Positions 35,257-43,010 of a stretch of DNA of 64,000 nucleotides are shown piece by piece. The translations under genes and the position numbers were made by a program. Under the pieces are notes generated by a model. That model did not search any database. It was not told the origin of the DNA and was given only the letters and a program-made list of their open reading frames with translations. Origin of the DNA: Tenuibacillus multivorans (GTDB taxonomy: Bacteria > Bacillota > Bacilli > Bacillales > Alkalibacillaceae); the NCBI RefSeq assembly GCF_900103915.1, contig NZ_FNIG01000008.1, positions 1 to 64,000 on the forward strand. Reading direction: 5' to 3'. How positions within the stretch are numbered: position 1 is the first letter of the stretch; every line of letters starts with the position of its first letter.

Positions 35257-36039
35257 TTATATTAAATCTAGCCAAATTTTTATGGCTGAAGCTAATATCA
35301 GTAAAGATAAGAACCACTGTAAAAATTTAGTGTTCATCTTTTTCCCAACATTAACCCCTAAAGGTGAAGCAATTAAACTAGCCACGATCATAATGACGGC
35401 AGGGACTAGTATTACTTGTCCTGTCAAAATTTTACCTGCAGTCGAACCAATAGATGACATAAACGTAATCGCTAATGAGGTTGCGATGGTCATTCGAGTA
35501 GGTATTTTTAATACGACTAACATGATGGGAACTAAGATAAATGCACCAGCTGCACCTACTATACCGGCTCCTACTCCGACGATTAAAGCTAAGATAGTCG
35601 CTAATACTTTATTGAACGTAACTTCATTAAACGCCATATCATCTATGCCTTTTTTGGGCATAAACATCATAATGACTGCAATTGTTGCTAATATGGCATA
35701 TACAAAATTTACTGAGTCTTCAGAGAGTAAACGTGAACCATATCCACCGATAAAACTACCAACCAAAATACTTATACCCATATAAATAATGAGTTCTTTA
35801 TTTAAATAGCCACCTTTTCGATAAGCCCAAACCCCACCGATTGTGGCGAAAAAGACTTGAACCGCACTTATTCCTGAAACTTCATGAGCTGTAAATGCTG
35901 CAAATCCAAATAATGATGGAATATAAAGAAGCAATGGGTACTTAATTATCGATCCACCAATTCCGACCATTCCTGATACAAAAGATCCGGCAAAACCAAT
36001 TAGAAATATTAAAGCTATAAAAAGCAAACTATATTCCAA
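35257..36039 (-). CDS. Sulfite/organosulfur exporter TauE/SafE family (YrkJ-like)
   Basis: The protein has about eight membrane helices with the two internal repeats of TauE/Saf[17 protein letters not shown] near the start and [18 protein letters not shown] in the second half. The start is placed at TTG 36039, since AAGGGGG then has normal spacing; the GTG at 36048 overlaps that site. It probably exports sulfite or thiosulfate formed by the rhodanese/persulfide dioxygenase enzymes. A CstR-type operator (36045-36060) covers the start region. Confidence 0.88.
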   Translation of the reverse strand: MEYSLLFIALIFLIGFAGSFVSGMVGIGGSIIKYPLLLYIPSLFGFAAFTAHEVSGISAVQVFFATIGGVWAYRKGGYLNKELIIYMGISILVGSFIGGYGSRLLSEDSVNFVYAILATIAVIMMFMPKKGIDDMAFNEVTFNKVLATILALIVGVGAGIVGAAGAFILVPIMLVVLKIPTRMTIATSLAITFMSSIGSTAGKILTGQVILVPAVIMIVASLIASPLGVNVGKKMNTKFLQWFLSLLILASAIKIWLDLI

Positions 36040-36044
36040 ACTCA

Positions 36045-36060
36045 ACACCCCCTTGGGTAT
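36045..36060. promoter_or_regulatory. CstR-type operator upstream of tauE
   Basis: The 16-bp element reads ATACCCAAGGGGGTGT on the minus strand, a degenerate copy of the ATACCC-N4-GGGTAT palindrome seen at four other places in the cluster. Confidence 0.6.
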
Positions 36061-36121
36061 GATACTGAAGCATATAAATGGGAATTAGTGATAAACAACA
36101 CTAATTCCCATTTCATTACAC

Positions 36122-37252
36122 TTACTTCACCGCACAACGGTTTGGCCCGATTTCCATTTCACGTTTCTTTTCAGATTCTGGCGAAATTTTACCCATATTC
36201 GTTTGACGAATTTCTTGGTAAGCATTTGGTTGTGGCGGTAAGTTCACTGTCACCATTTGACGGAATTCATCTTCATCATCGACGTTCAAACCATGATTTT
36301 CTTTGTACAATTCGCCTAGTTTTTTAGCCACTGAACCATCTTCATATAATTCATGGTTGGTCATATAGTGAGCTGGTAATACTACTAAATCTTCGGATAA
36401 AGCTTTATAACGTTTATATAACGTTTCACGCAAATCACTAACCCAATCTTCAGCCTTTCCTGCTAAGTCTGGACGACCAATAGAATCAATGAATAAAATA
36501 TCACCTGACATGAGATAATGATCATCTACGATAAATGAAGTCGATCCAATGGTATGCCCTGGTGAATAGAGCGCTTGAACGCTGATCTTTGATGATCCGA
36601 TTTGTACATCTTCCCCGTCTTCTAGTGGTCGATAGTTAAATTGAACTTCTGATGCATCCTTTGGCGGTAACCAGTAGATCGCACCTGTCTTTTCTGCAAT
36701 CTCACGTCCACCCGAAATATGGTCCGCATGTAGGTGTGTGTCAAATACATGTTTAATGGTTGCTTCTTTTTCCTCTGCAAAATCGATAAAAACATCCGTC
36801 ATTCTTACCGCATCAATGAGGGCTGCTTCACCGTCAGAGATGACCATATATGATAAGCACCCTTTCCCTAAACGGACGAATTGATATAGCTCACCACCAT
36901 CATTTAAATCTGCTATTTTCACCGGTTCTAAATGTTCACTCCAAGCTTTCATTCCGCCTTCTAATGAATAAACATTGTCAAAACCAGCTTCAACTAGTTG
37001 CTCGGCTACAAATTCTGATGATCCCCCTTTGGCACAAACTACAACAACATCTCGGTCAGTCGGAATTTGATCTTTTATAGAGTCAATTCCATCTATTAAA
37101 TCAAAGTATGGTTTGTTAAGGTATTCAAACTTGTCACCTTCAATTTTCCAATCCGCAAAATCATCTTCATTTCGTACGTCTAAAATAAATAATTCCTCTT
37201 TATTAATAACCTTTTTTGCTATTTCTTTTACTGTCATTGTTTTAACAGTCAT
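36122..37252 (-). CDS. Rhodanese-metallo-beta-lactamase fusion, persulfide dioxygenase-like (YrkH-like)
   Basis: The 376-residue protein has an N-terminal rhodanese domain (about 8-115) with active Cys73 in VVCAKGGSS, then an MBL domain with the metal motif [11 protein letters not shown] near 170 and PGHTIGS near 231, as in ETHE1-type persulfide dioxygenases. It would oxidise glutathione or bacillithiol persulfide to sulfite and use the rhodanese part for sulfur transfer; S. aureus CstB has the domains in a different order. Ends ANRCAVK-like (GPNRCAVK). It is controlled by the operator at 37259. Confidence 0.9.
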   Translation of the reverse strand: MTVKTMTVKEIAKKVINKEELFILDVRNEDDFADWKIEGDKFEYLNKPYFDLIDGIDSIKDQIPTDRDVVVVCAKGGSSEFVAEQLVEAGFDNVYSLEGGMKAWSEHLEPVKIADLNDGGELYQFVRLGKGCLSYMVISDGEAALIDAVRMTDVFIDFAEEKEATIKHVFDTHLHADHISGGREIAEKTGAIYWLPPKDASEVQFNYRPLEDGEDVQIGSSKISVQALYSPGHTIGSTSFIVDDHYLMSGDILFIDSIGRPDLAGKAEDWVSDLRETLYKRYKALSEDLVVLPAHYMTNHELYEDGSVAKKLGELYKENHGLNVDDEDEFRQMVTVNLPPQPNAYQEIRQTNMGKISPESEKKREMEIGPNRCAVK

Positions 37253-37258
37253 TTTTAT

Positions 37259-37274
37259 ATACCCCCTATGGTAT
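37259..37274. promoter_or_regulatory. CstR-type operator upstream of the persulfide dioxygenase gene
   Basis: The sequence ATACCCCCTATGGTAT is a 16-bp element with ATACC/GGTAT arms, located 7 bp from the start codon; binding there would block translation-proximal transcription. Confidence 0.72.
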
Positions 37275-37344
37275 TAATATAGTTAAAAATATATACCTTC
37301 CCTAAGGCAAGGCCTTTCCAGTAATGTTGACCACATTATTACTG

Positions 37345-37908
37345 TTATTTAATATCGCCGTCCCATTCACTCATGCCTGGAACAACGTTGTATACTTTTT
37401 CAAACCCTTTGTCACTTAATAATTTTGCTGCCAAATCACTTCGGTTACCTGTACGACAAACAACATAGATTTCATCTTCTTTATTTAATTCATCTAGGCG
37501 ATTTTCTAATTCCCCAAACGGAATCGAAATCGCATTTGGAATATGACCAAAAGCATATTCAGCCGATTCACGCACATCTAATAATGTGACGTGATCAGAA
37601 TTTAGCTTCTGCTTTAACTCAGCATTATTTACTTTTTGCTCAAACGAAGCAACATTACCTGTTTCAACTTCTGATGCCTTACGAACATAGTGTTTTAAGA
37701 CATCGCCTTCTTCAACTGTTCCTAAATATTGATGGCCACTACGTTCAGACCAAGCTTTTAAATCAGCTTTAGAACCTTGGTCTGTTGCCTCAATTAACAA
37801 CACTTGGCCTGGTTCAATATGCTCAATTTCCTTTCGCGTTTTAACAATAGGCATTGGACATGCCAAGCCTTTTGCATCTAATACGTGATTGACATTAATT
37901 TCAGTCAT
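37345..37908 (-). CDS. TusA-rhodanese fusion protein (YrkF-like)
   Basis: The start is the ATG at 37908 after GGAGGATG, giving 187 residues. The N-terminal TusA domain has the sulfur-accepting Cys17 in LACPMPIVK, and the C-terminal rhodanese domain has its active Cys in YVVCRTGNRSD. This fusion, as in B. subtilis YrkF, passes persulfide sulfur between carriers. It sits between the single-domain rhodanese and the dioxygenase gene. Confidence 0.92.
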   Translation of the reverse strand: MTEINVNHVLDAKGLACPMPIVKTRKEIEHIEPGQVLLIEATDQGSKADLKAWSERSGHQYLGTVEEGDVLKHYVRKASEVETGNVASFEQKVNNAELKQKLNSDHVTLLDVRESAEYAFGHIPNAISIPFGELENRLDELNKEDEIYVVCRTGNRSDLAAKLLSDKGFEKVYNVVPGMSEWDGDIK

Positions 37909-37928
37909 ACCGCATCCTCCTGTCAAGT

Positions 37929-38225
37929 TTATTCAACTGGTCCTTTCCAATCCAACATTCCACCAGCCATGTTCATAACCTTAAACCCTTTACTTTCAAG
38001 GTACTTTGTAGCTTTACCACTTCGGCCACCTGAGCGACAAACCATAATATATTCATGACTTTTATCTAATTCATTGTCGCGAAATTCTAATAAGCCAAGC
38101 GGAATATTTACCGCACCAGGTATTTTACCTGTTTCAACCTCATCTACTTCACGAACATCAATTAAATGAAGTTGTTCACCATTGTCTAACCTCTTTGCTA
38201 CTGTTATTGTATCGACTGTTTTCAT
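37929..38225 (-). CDS. Single-domain rhodanese
   Basis: The start is the ATG at 38225 with AGGAGG upstream, giving 98 residues. The fold is the usual minimal rhodanese (LIDVREVDEVETGKIPGAVNIP) with active-site loop MVCRSGGRS, cysteine intact. It moves sulfane sulfur from persulfides or thiosulfate to acceptors. It lies 20 bp upstream of the TusA-rhodanese gene and 19 bp downstream of the DsrE gene, so it is in one operon with them. Confidence 0.92.
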   Translation of the reverse strand: MKTVDTITVAKRLDNGEQLHLIDVREVDEVETGKIPGAVNIPLGLLEFRDNELDKSHEYIMVCRSGGRSGKATKYLESKGFKVMNMAGGMLDWKGPVE

Positions 38226-38244
38226 TTTTAATAACCTCCTGCTT

Positions 38245-38724
38245 TTAAATGAATAGGTTAATTGCGCCGTCTTCCCCCTCAGCAATATATGCTGCAACGC
38301 CACCATATTCTATATCATCTAAAAGTTCTTCTTTTTTTAGGCCTAATAAGTCCATTGTCATCGTGCAGGCAAGCAATGTAATATCCTGCTCTTTTGCCAT
38401 GTCAATTAAGTCTGGTAAAGGCACAGTATTGTGTTTTTGAATAACACCTTTAATCATTTTAGGACCCATTCCTAAAAACTGCATTTTAGACAATGGCATA
38501 TTGTTTGCACCACGCGGCATCATTTTGCCAAACATTTTCTCCATGAACGATTTTTTAGGTTGTAATTTTTCATCCTTACGTAACGCATTTAATCCCCAGA
38601 ACGTATGAAAAATCGTTACATCATGATCGTAAGCGGCGGCACCGTTTGCGATGATATAGGCTGCCATTGCTTTATCATAATCCCCGCTGAAGAGGATAAT
38701 GTTCGTTTTCTTTTTGTCAGCCAA
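38245..38724 (-). CDS. DsrE/DsrF/DrsH-like sulfur carrier (YrkE-like)
   Basis: The 159-residue protein matches the DsrE-like family: NIILFSGDYDKAMAAYIIA near the start, HDVTIFHTFWGLNAL, and the Cys of LLACTMTMDLLGL near 119, the likely sulfur-carrying residue. It corresponds to B. subtilis YrkE. Such proteins are peripheral sulfur carriers working with TusA and rhodaneses. The ribosome site GGAGGAATCC lies upstream. Confidence 0.9.
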   Translation of the reverse strand: MADKKKTNIILFSGDYDKAMAAYIIANGAAAYDHDVTIFHTFWGLNALRKDEKLQPKKSFMEKMFGKMMPRGANNMPLSKMQFLGMGPKMIKGVIQKHNTVPLPDLIDMAKEQDITLLACTMTMDLLGLKKEELLDDIEYGGVAAYIAEGEDGAINLFI

Positions 38725-38806
38725 TTTGGATTCCTCCCTTTCCTTAATTTTGTTTAATGATTCTGGAAGAACGTCGTTAAATGTTTAACACGTTTCTTAA
38801 ATACAT

Positions 38807-38822
38807 ATACCCGTACAGGTAT
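38807..38822. promoter_or_regulatory. CstR-type operator upstream of dsrE-like gene
   Basis: ATACCCGTACAGGTAT is a palindrome with ATACC/GGTAT arms, located between the TusA gene and the dsrE-like gene. Confidence 0.75.
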
Positions 38823-38843
38823 ATATTATTCCAAAAAAATATT

Positions 38844-39071
38844 TTAACCTTTTTTAATATAAAACGTAAAAACGCCATCATCTTCATTCATGTCAACCAG
38901 TTCGTGACCTGAGGATTTACACCATGCAGTTAAGTCGCTTTTAGACCCAGCATCAGTTGCAACAACTTCAAGAATTTGCCCACTTTCAATTTCCTCAATT
39001 GCCTTTTTAGTTTTAACAACAGGCATTGGGCATGCAATCCCTTTTGCGTCTAATGATTTATCAATATTCAA
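38844..39071 (-). CDS. TusA-family sulfurtransferase (YrkI-like)
   Basis: The 75-residue protein has the TusA motif IACPMPVVKTKKA with the sulfur-accepting Cys near residue 14, and a second Cys in LTAWCKSSGH. It corresponds to B. subtilis YrkI. It would accept sulfur from the rhodaneses or the DsrE-like partner. It is flanked by CstR-type operators on both sides. Confidence 0.93.
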   Translation of the reverse strand: MNIDKSLDAKGIACPMPVVKTKKAIEEIESGQILEVVATDAGSKSDLTAWCKSSGHELVDMNEDDGVFTFYIKKG

Positions 39072-39101
39072 TTCAGATTCCTCCTTAAAAGTTTTGTTTT
39101 A

Positions 39102-39117
39102 ATACCCACAGGGGTAT
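39102..39117. promoter_or_regulatory. CstR-type operator upstream of the TusA gene
   Basis: ATACCCACAGGGGTAT, with ATACCC and GGGTAT arms, lies between the repressor gene and the TusA gene. Confidence 0.78.
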
Positions 39118-39157
39118 ATTAACCTATAAAATGAAATCCGTCAACAAATATTTTTTG

Positions 39158-39418
39158 CTAACGGCTTTTAACAAGTAAGTTAACAGCTTCTTTAACTTTT
39201 TCTTCCGAGTCCTCACCATTCTCATAAGCTTCTTGAACACATTCAATTAAATTATTACTGACAATCACACCTATTGTTCGATCAATAGCTGTACGACTCG
39301 CTGATAATTGCGTAATAACATCTCTACAATCAGAACCTTCTTCCATCAAGCGAAGTACACCGCGTAATTGTCCTTCTAAACGTTTAATTCTATTTTTAAC
39401 CTTAGCATCGTATTCCAT
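39158..39418 (-). CDS. CsoR-family persulfide-sensing repressor (CstR-like, YrkD-like)
   Basis: The 86-residue protein has the CsoR-fold start VKNRIKRLEGQLRGVLRLME. The sensing cysteines are Cys31 (GSDCRD) and Cys60 (IECVQE), the same positions as in S. aureus CstR, and the His that copper-sensing CsoR needs is Asn56 here. It therefore should sense persulfides, not copper, and release the operators when its cysteines become cross-linked. It is the first gene of the sulfur cluster. Confidence 0.9.
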   Translation of the reverse strand: MEYDAKVKNRIKRLEGQLRGVLRLMEEGSDCRDVITQLSASRTAIDRTIGVIVSNNLIECVQEAYENGEDSEEKVKEAVNLLVKSR

Positions 39419-39495
39419 ATAGTTGCTTGTCCTCCTTTCTATTCCTTCAACAACACAAGATTAATATGTGTTGGTTCAAATTACACATTCATCTT

Positions 39496-39511
39496 ATACC
39501 CGCATAGGTAT
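39496..39511. promoter_or_regulatory. CstR-type operator upstream of the repressor gene
   Basis: ATACCCGCATAGGTAT, with ATACC/GGTAT arms, lies 78 bp upstream of the repressor start and would allow autoregulation. Confidence 0.75.
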
Positions 39512-39655
39512 TTTGTCAAACCAAAAAATATAATCTTTTGAATAATCGTGACGTTAAGGTTTTTACCGAGTTATATTTTATCATTATTAATGATTTTACA
39601 ATTTAGGCGGAACCTATGTCCGTAAATTTTATGTTTCAACTACTCTAACAAAAAT

Positions 39656-39691
39656 GACACTATCTCTCGCTTTTTTGCGAAAAATAGTGTC
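39656..39691 (-). terminator. Terminator of tRNA-Ala
   Basis: On the minus strand GACACTAT..TTTCGC pairs with GCGAGA..ATAGTGTC around AAAAAA, and ATTTTTG follows. It lies 15 bp after the tRNA. Confidence 0.8.
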
Positions 39692-39706
39692 GCTGTCCAT
39701 AATTAA

Positions 39707-39778
39707 TGGAGCATGCCGGACTCGAACCGGCGACCTCTTCACTGCCAGTGAAGCATTCTCCCACTGAACTAATGCCCC
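39707..39778 (-). tRNA. tRNA-Ala (anticodon GGC)
   Basis: The 72-nt cloverleaf closes fully: acceptor GGGGCAT/ATGCTCC with the G3-U70 wobble pair that identifies tRNA-Ala, D arm GTTCAGTGGGAGAAT, anticodon stem CTTCA/TGAAG with loop CTGGCAG (anticodon GGC, decoding GCC/GCU), and T arm GCCGG-TTCGAGT-CCGGC. The discriminator is A and the CCA end is not encoded. It stands alone. Confidence 0.95.
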
Positions 39779-39830
39779 CTATTTTTCCAACGCAAATTAT
39801 AACATAAACCATCATAACATAAAATAGTAT

Positions 39831-40040
39831 TTAGTCCTCAATAAATCTAGCTACATTACCTTTACATGTTTTACATTTCCCTTTTAAGACAATACCATGA
39901 TCATCATCTTTAATACTATAATCAATAATCGTTGTAACATCTAGGCAAGAAGAACAAAATACATTATCTATTAACTTATCCTGTAAATTTTTCGGTATTT
40001 TCGACCACTTTTTAGCAGCATTAAAATCTGATACTGACAT
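39831..40040 (-). CDS. Small zinc-ribbon-like protein
   Basis: The 69-residue protein has two CXXC pairs (FCSSC near residue 30 and CKTC near 57) separated by about 24 residues, the usual spacing of a zinc ribbon, and no membrane segment. The ribosome site GGAGG lies nine bases upstream. The family is not recognised; nucleic-acid or protein binding through the zinc ribbon is possible. Confidence 0.7.
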   Translation of the reverse strand: MSVSDFNAAKKWSKIPKNLQDKLIDNVFCSSCLDVTTIIDYSIKDDDHGIVLKGKCKTCKGNVARFIED

Positions 40041-40184
40041 ATATAAACCTCCAACTATCTAGATATAACCCTATCCTATGATATTCACCTAGTTGCTTAA
40101 CAACTTTATGTAAGCACTTACTAAAAAATAAATGATTGTTTAAGAAAGGGCTACCTTCCTTTAGAAAATAATCCCATATAATAA

Positions 40185-40891
40185 CTACCACTCAACTTTT
40201 TTCCGATATTCAACAGGGTATGGTACAGTTTCACATCGAACATCCCCTTCCGTTCCATTTCGATCTATAGTCAGCGTTAATATTTCTCCAACTTCTGACG
40301 TTGTAATCATTCGTTCTAAGTCCTGAAAAGATTCAACCTGCTTCCCATTAACACCCGTTATAACATCCCCTTTATCGATTCCAGCTTTTTCAGCAGGTGT
40401 ACCTTCCTTAATACCCCGAACTTTAGAACCTTTTTCAACTCTTACGGATGAATGACTAAATCCAAGCCAGGACTTCCAAAAAGTTGGTCTTAAATCCTCC
40501 CCGTCCTCAAGCACACGTTTTAGATTTGTCATAAATTGATACGTTCCAAAGGCCATGTTCTCTCTTATCTCTGGTTCGTTTTCTAGACTAGGCATCTCAT
40601 ATTCAATCGTTACACGGACCCCTCCTTTTTCTGGTGTTAGAGTCGTAATAGTTCTTGAATCTTCACCCGTACGTAGGACAAACTTTTCATACTTTACAAT
40701 TTCTTCAAATGTACCAGAAGTCCAAGCTCCCCACCCGTGGTTGTAGTTCCCTTTCCACTTTCACGAAAATCAATTTCACAATCCCAAGTGTACCAGCGTA
40801 ATAATTCTTCCTTTCTAGTTAGGGCACGCCAAACCTTCTTTACTGAAGCATCAATCCATATAACTCTTGTTACTGTTTTTGATTTAATCAT
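40185..40891 (-). pseudogene. SRPBCC (AHSA1-like) plus PDZ domain protein, frameshifted
   Basis: One gene is split by a single lesion. The first frame (40891-40694) gives an AHSA1/SRPBCC start (TRVIWIDASVKKVWRAL, LLRWYTWDCEIDFRE). At GGAAAGGG (about 40750-40757) the family sequence GNYNHGWGAWTSGTFEEI continues in another frame, so one base, probably an A, is missing. The second frame runs through the rest of SRPBCC into a C-terminal PDZ domain (KVRGIKEGTPAEKAGIDKGDVITGVN). The intact product would be about 235 residues. SRPBCC-PDZ fusion is unusual. A sequencing error is possible. Confidence 0.82.
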
Positions 40892-41213
40892 CGTCTTCCT
40901 CCTTATTTTCTACATAATGTTTTAAGTCGACCAATGTTTGGTCTAACATAGCACCTATTTCGTCAATCATTTGCTGATAAGCCACAGCAAACACCTTCGT
41001 ATTTAATGAGTAAAAACGATACCGTCCTGACTTGCTTTCATGTACAAACCCTTCTTTTTTCAAAATGTTGAGTTGTTTATTAATCGCAGGCTGTGAAATA
41101 TCAAATTCTTTCACGATATCTGATTGGGTATGCTCATCTTTTGATAGTAGATTAAGGATTTTTCGTCGTGTTGGATCCGCTAACGCACGGTATATATTTC
41201 CCGACGTCCTCAT
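40884..41213 (-). CDS. ArsR-family transcriptional regulator
   Basis: The protein, about 109 residues, has a winged helix (IYRALADPTRRKILNLL, then SDIVKEFDISQPAINKQLNILKKEG and FVHESKSGRYRFYSL) without the metal-binding Cys motifs. Such ArsR regulators next to AHSA1/SRPBCC genes are common in bacilli. Its 3' end overlaps the downstream SRPBCC gene by 8 bp. GGAGG lies only 2 nt before the ATG at 41213, an unusually tight spacing. Confidence 0.88.
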   Translation of the reverse strand: MRTSGNIYRALADPTRRKILNLLSKDEHTQSDIVKEFDISQPAINKQLNILKKEGFVHESKSGRYRFYSLNTKVFAVAYQQMIDEIGAMLDQTLVDLKHYVENKEEDDD

Positions 41214-41348
41214 CACCTCCAGAAGTTATATAACCATTAAGTTATATATTAAGTAAATTTACATCCAAAGTCAACAATTTTCTGAATTTTAATATTGATT
41301 TTTCTTAATACGATATAATGTGTATAAAACCGGTTATGAGGTGGGATT

Positions 41349-41804
41349 ATGCCAATCATTAAACACGAAATCTATATAGAAGCGCCGAGTGATGTTTGCT
41401 TTGACCTTGCTAGAAATGTCCAAATACATACTTTAACGACATCTAAAAGTAAAGAAAAAGCTATTGCTGGCGTTACTGAAGGCCTACTCGAAAAAGGCGA
41501 TAAAGTCACATGGGAAGCTGTTCACTTTGGTATTAAACAAAGTCTGACAGCGAAGATAACTGCGATGGACAAACCCAATTATTTTACCGATATTATGGTT
41601 AAAGGGGCATTTAAATCCTTTACGCATAAACACGAATTTATTATACAGCATCAAGGAACAGTAATGATAGATATATTTGACTATCAATCTCCCTTTGGCA
41701 TACTTGGATCTATAGCTGATAAACTGTTTTTAGAAAGATATATGAAACAATTTCTTGCTAACCGAGCTAGTAAATTAAAACGTATCGCTGAATCTCACAA
41801 TTAG
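41349..41804 (+). CDS. SRPBCC-family protein
   Basis: The 151-residue protein has the START-like/polyketide-cyclase pattern (IKHEIYIEAPSDVCFDLARN at the start, FTHKHEFIIQHQGTVMIDIFDYQSPFG, and a C-terminal helix FLANRASKLKRIAE). Members bind hydrophobic ligands; no ligand can be named. The ribosome site GAGGTGG is good. It is 13 bp upstream of an acyl-CoA dehydrogenase-like gene and probably co-transcribed. Confidence 0.85.
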   Translation: MPIIKHEIYIEAPSDVCFDLARNVQIHTLTTSKSKEKAIAGVTEGLLEKGDKVTWEAVHFGIKQSLTAKITAMDKPNYFTDIMVKGAFKSFTHKHEFIIQHQGTVMIDIFDYQSPFGILGSIADKLFLERYMKQFLANRASKLKRIAESHN

Positions 41805-41817
41805 AAAGGTGATATAA

Positions 41818-42873
41818 ATGTTTAGTCAAAAAGACATTCAGCTTATAAGAAGTCAATCACGTGAAATTGAATCTTCCGGCGAGTTAACGCGTGAAATCTT
41901 GGAGTTAATTTATGAGAAAAAACTATTTAAACTATTTGTTCCTAATGAGCTTAATGGGAACATGACTCCATTTCCTGAAGCGATTAAAATATTTGAAGAT
42001 GCTGCGTATATTGATGGTAGCTTTGGCTGGTTAGTCCAAATAGGTTCTGGTGCGGGATTTTTTGTAACAACTATGAATCCGAAAGTTGCAAAAGATATTT
42101 TTTCTAAACGGGATATTTATATAGCTGGAAGCGATCGTCCATCGGGGACAGCTAGAAAAGTTGATGGAGGTTACATCGTTAATGGTGAATGGAAATTTGC
42201 TAGTGGTTCAAAGAATGCAACAATTTTTACTGCGAACTGTCAAATTGAGGTAGACGGTGAAATTGTAGGCATGGCTAAAGCTTTTACCTTTACAGCAGAA
42301 CAAGTCGAAATTATTGAAGATTGGGAAGCGTTCGGGTTAAAAGGAACCAATAGCCATACGTTTCGTGTGCAAGATGTTTTTGTGCCAGAAGAATATACTT
42401 TTGATGTTATGAAGCCACATTTTCATTATGATGATCCAGTCTACCATTACCCATTTTTGCCATTTTCAGTAGCTAATATTGCGTCAACAACTATTGGTAT
42501 CGCCAAACATTTTTTCGAAGAAGCAAGAGCATATGCCGGGAAAAAGAAAGAAACCTGGGATCCTAACCGTTATGAAACGGTAATCGAAAAAATTAAGCAA
42601 TCAGAACAACCTTATATAAAAGATGTGCAAGCCTTCTATCAGTCCATCGAGCAATCGTGGGATACCCATCTGAATGGGGAGACTGTAACCGATGATCAGC
42701 TCATCGATATTATGACAAAAAGCCAAGAGGTTGCACATAGCGCTGTTTCAGGCGCACAAGTTATTTTTCGTTATCTTGGTATGGATGCCATTATGGAAAG
42801 CACCGAACTCAATCGAATTTATCGCGATTTACACACCGCTTCACAGCATAAATTATTGGTATCGTATGAATAA
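41818..42873 (+). CDS. Acyl-CoA dehydrogenase-like flavoprotein
   Basis: The 351-residue protein has the N-terminal helical domain, a beta-domain with SDRPSGTARKVDGGYIVNGEWKFASGS and FGLKGTNSHTFRVQDVFVPE, and a C-terminal four-helix bundle, as in the HpaB/DszC-like monooxygenase branch of the acyl-CoA dehydrogenase family. The beta-domain supports flavin binding; whether it is a dehydrogenase or a reduced-flavin monooxygenase is undecided. It follows the SRPBCC gene on the same strand. Confidence 0.85.
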   Translation: MFSQKDIQLIRSQSREIESSGELTREILELIYEKKLFKLFVPNELNGNMTPFPEAIKIFEDAAYIDGSFGWLVQIGSGAGFFVTTMNPKVAKDIFSKRDIYIAGSDRPSGTARKVDGGYIVNGEWKFASGSKNATIFTANCQIEVDGEIVGMAKAFTFTAEQVEIIEDWEAFGLKGTNSHTFRVQDVFVPEEYTFDVMKPHFHYDDPVYHYPFLPFSVANIASTTIGIAKHFFEEARAYAGKKKETWDPNRYETVIEKIKQSEQPYIKDVQAFYQSIEQSWDTHLNGETVTDDQLIDIMTKSQEVAHSAVSGAQVIFRYLGMDAIMESTELNRIYRDLHTASQHKLLVSYE

Positions 42874-42974
42874 CTCTAAATTATAATATTTTTTCAAAAT
42901 AAACTAATCGTTTTTGTCCAAAAATGTTCGTCCAACCAAAAACTCGCTCAAATATCAGCACCCAAATATAAAAA

Positions 42975-43004
42975 TTAGTACACAACCTAAAAATTGTGTG
43001 CTAA
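42975..43004 (-). terminator. Terminator of the MMPL transporter gene
   Basis: On the minus strand TTAGCACACAA pairs with TTGTGTACTAA around TTTTTAGG, followed by TTTTTAT. Confidence 0.85.
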
Positions 43005-43010
43005 TTTCCA

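Noticed and set aside
39158-39418. Copper-sensing CsoR and a copper-resistance operon
   Set aside because: The His ligand required for copper sensing is replaced by Asn and no copper ATPase or chaperone is nearby; the sulfur genes fit CstR.
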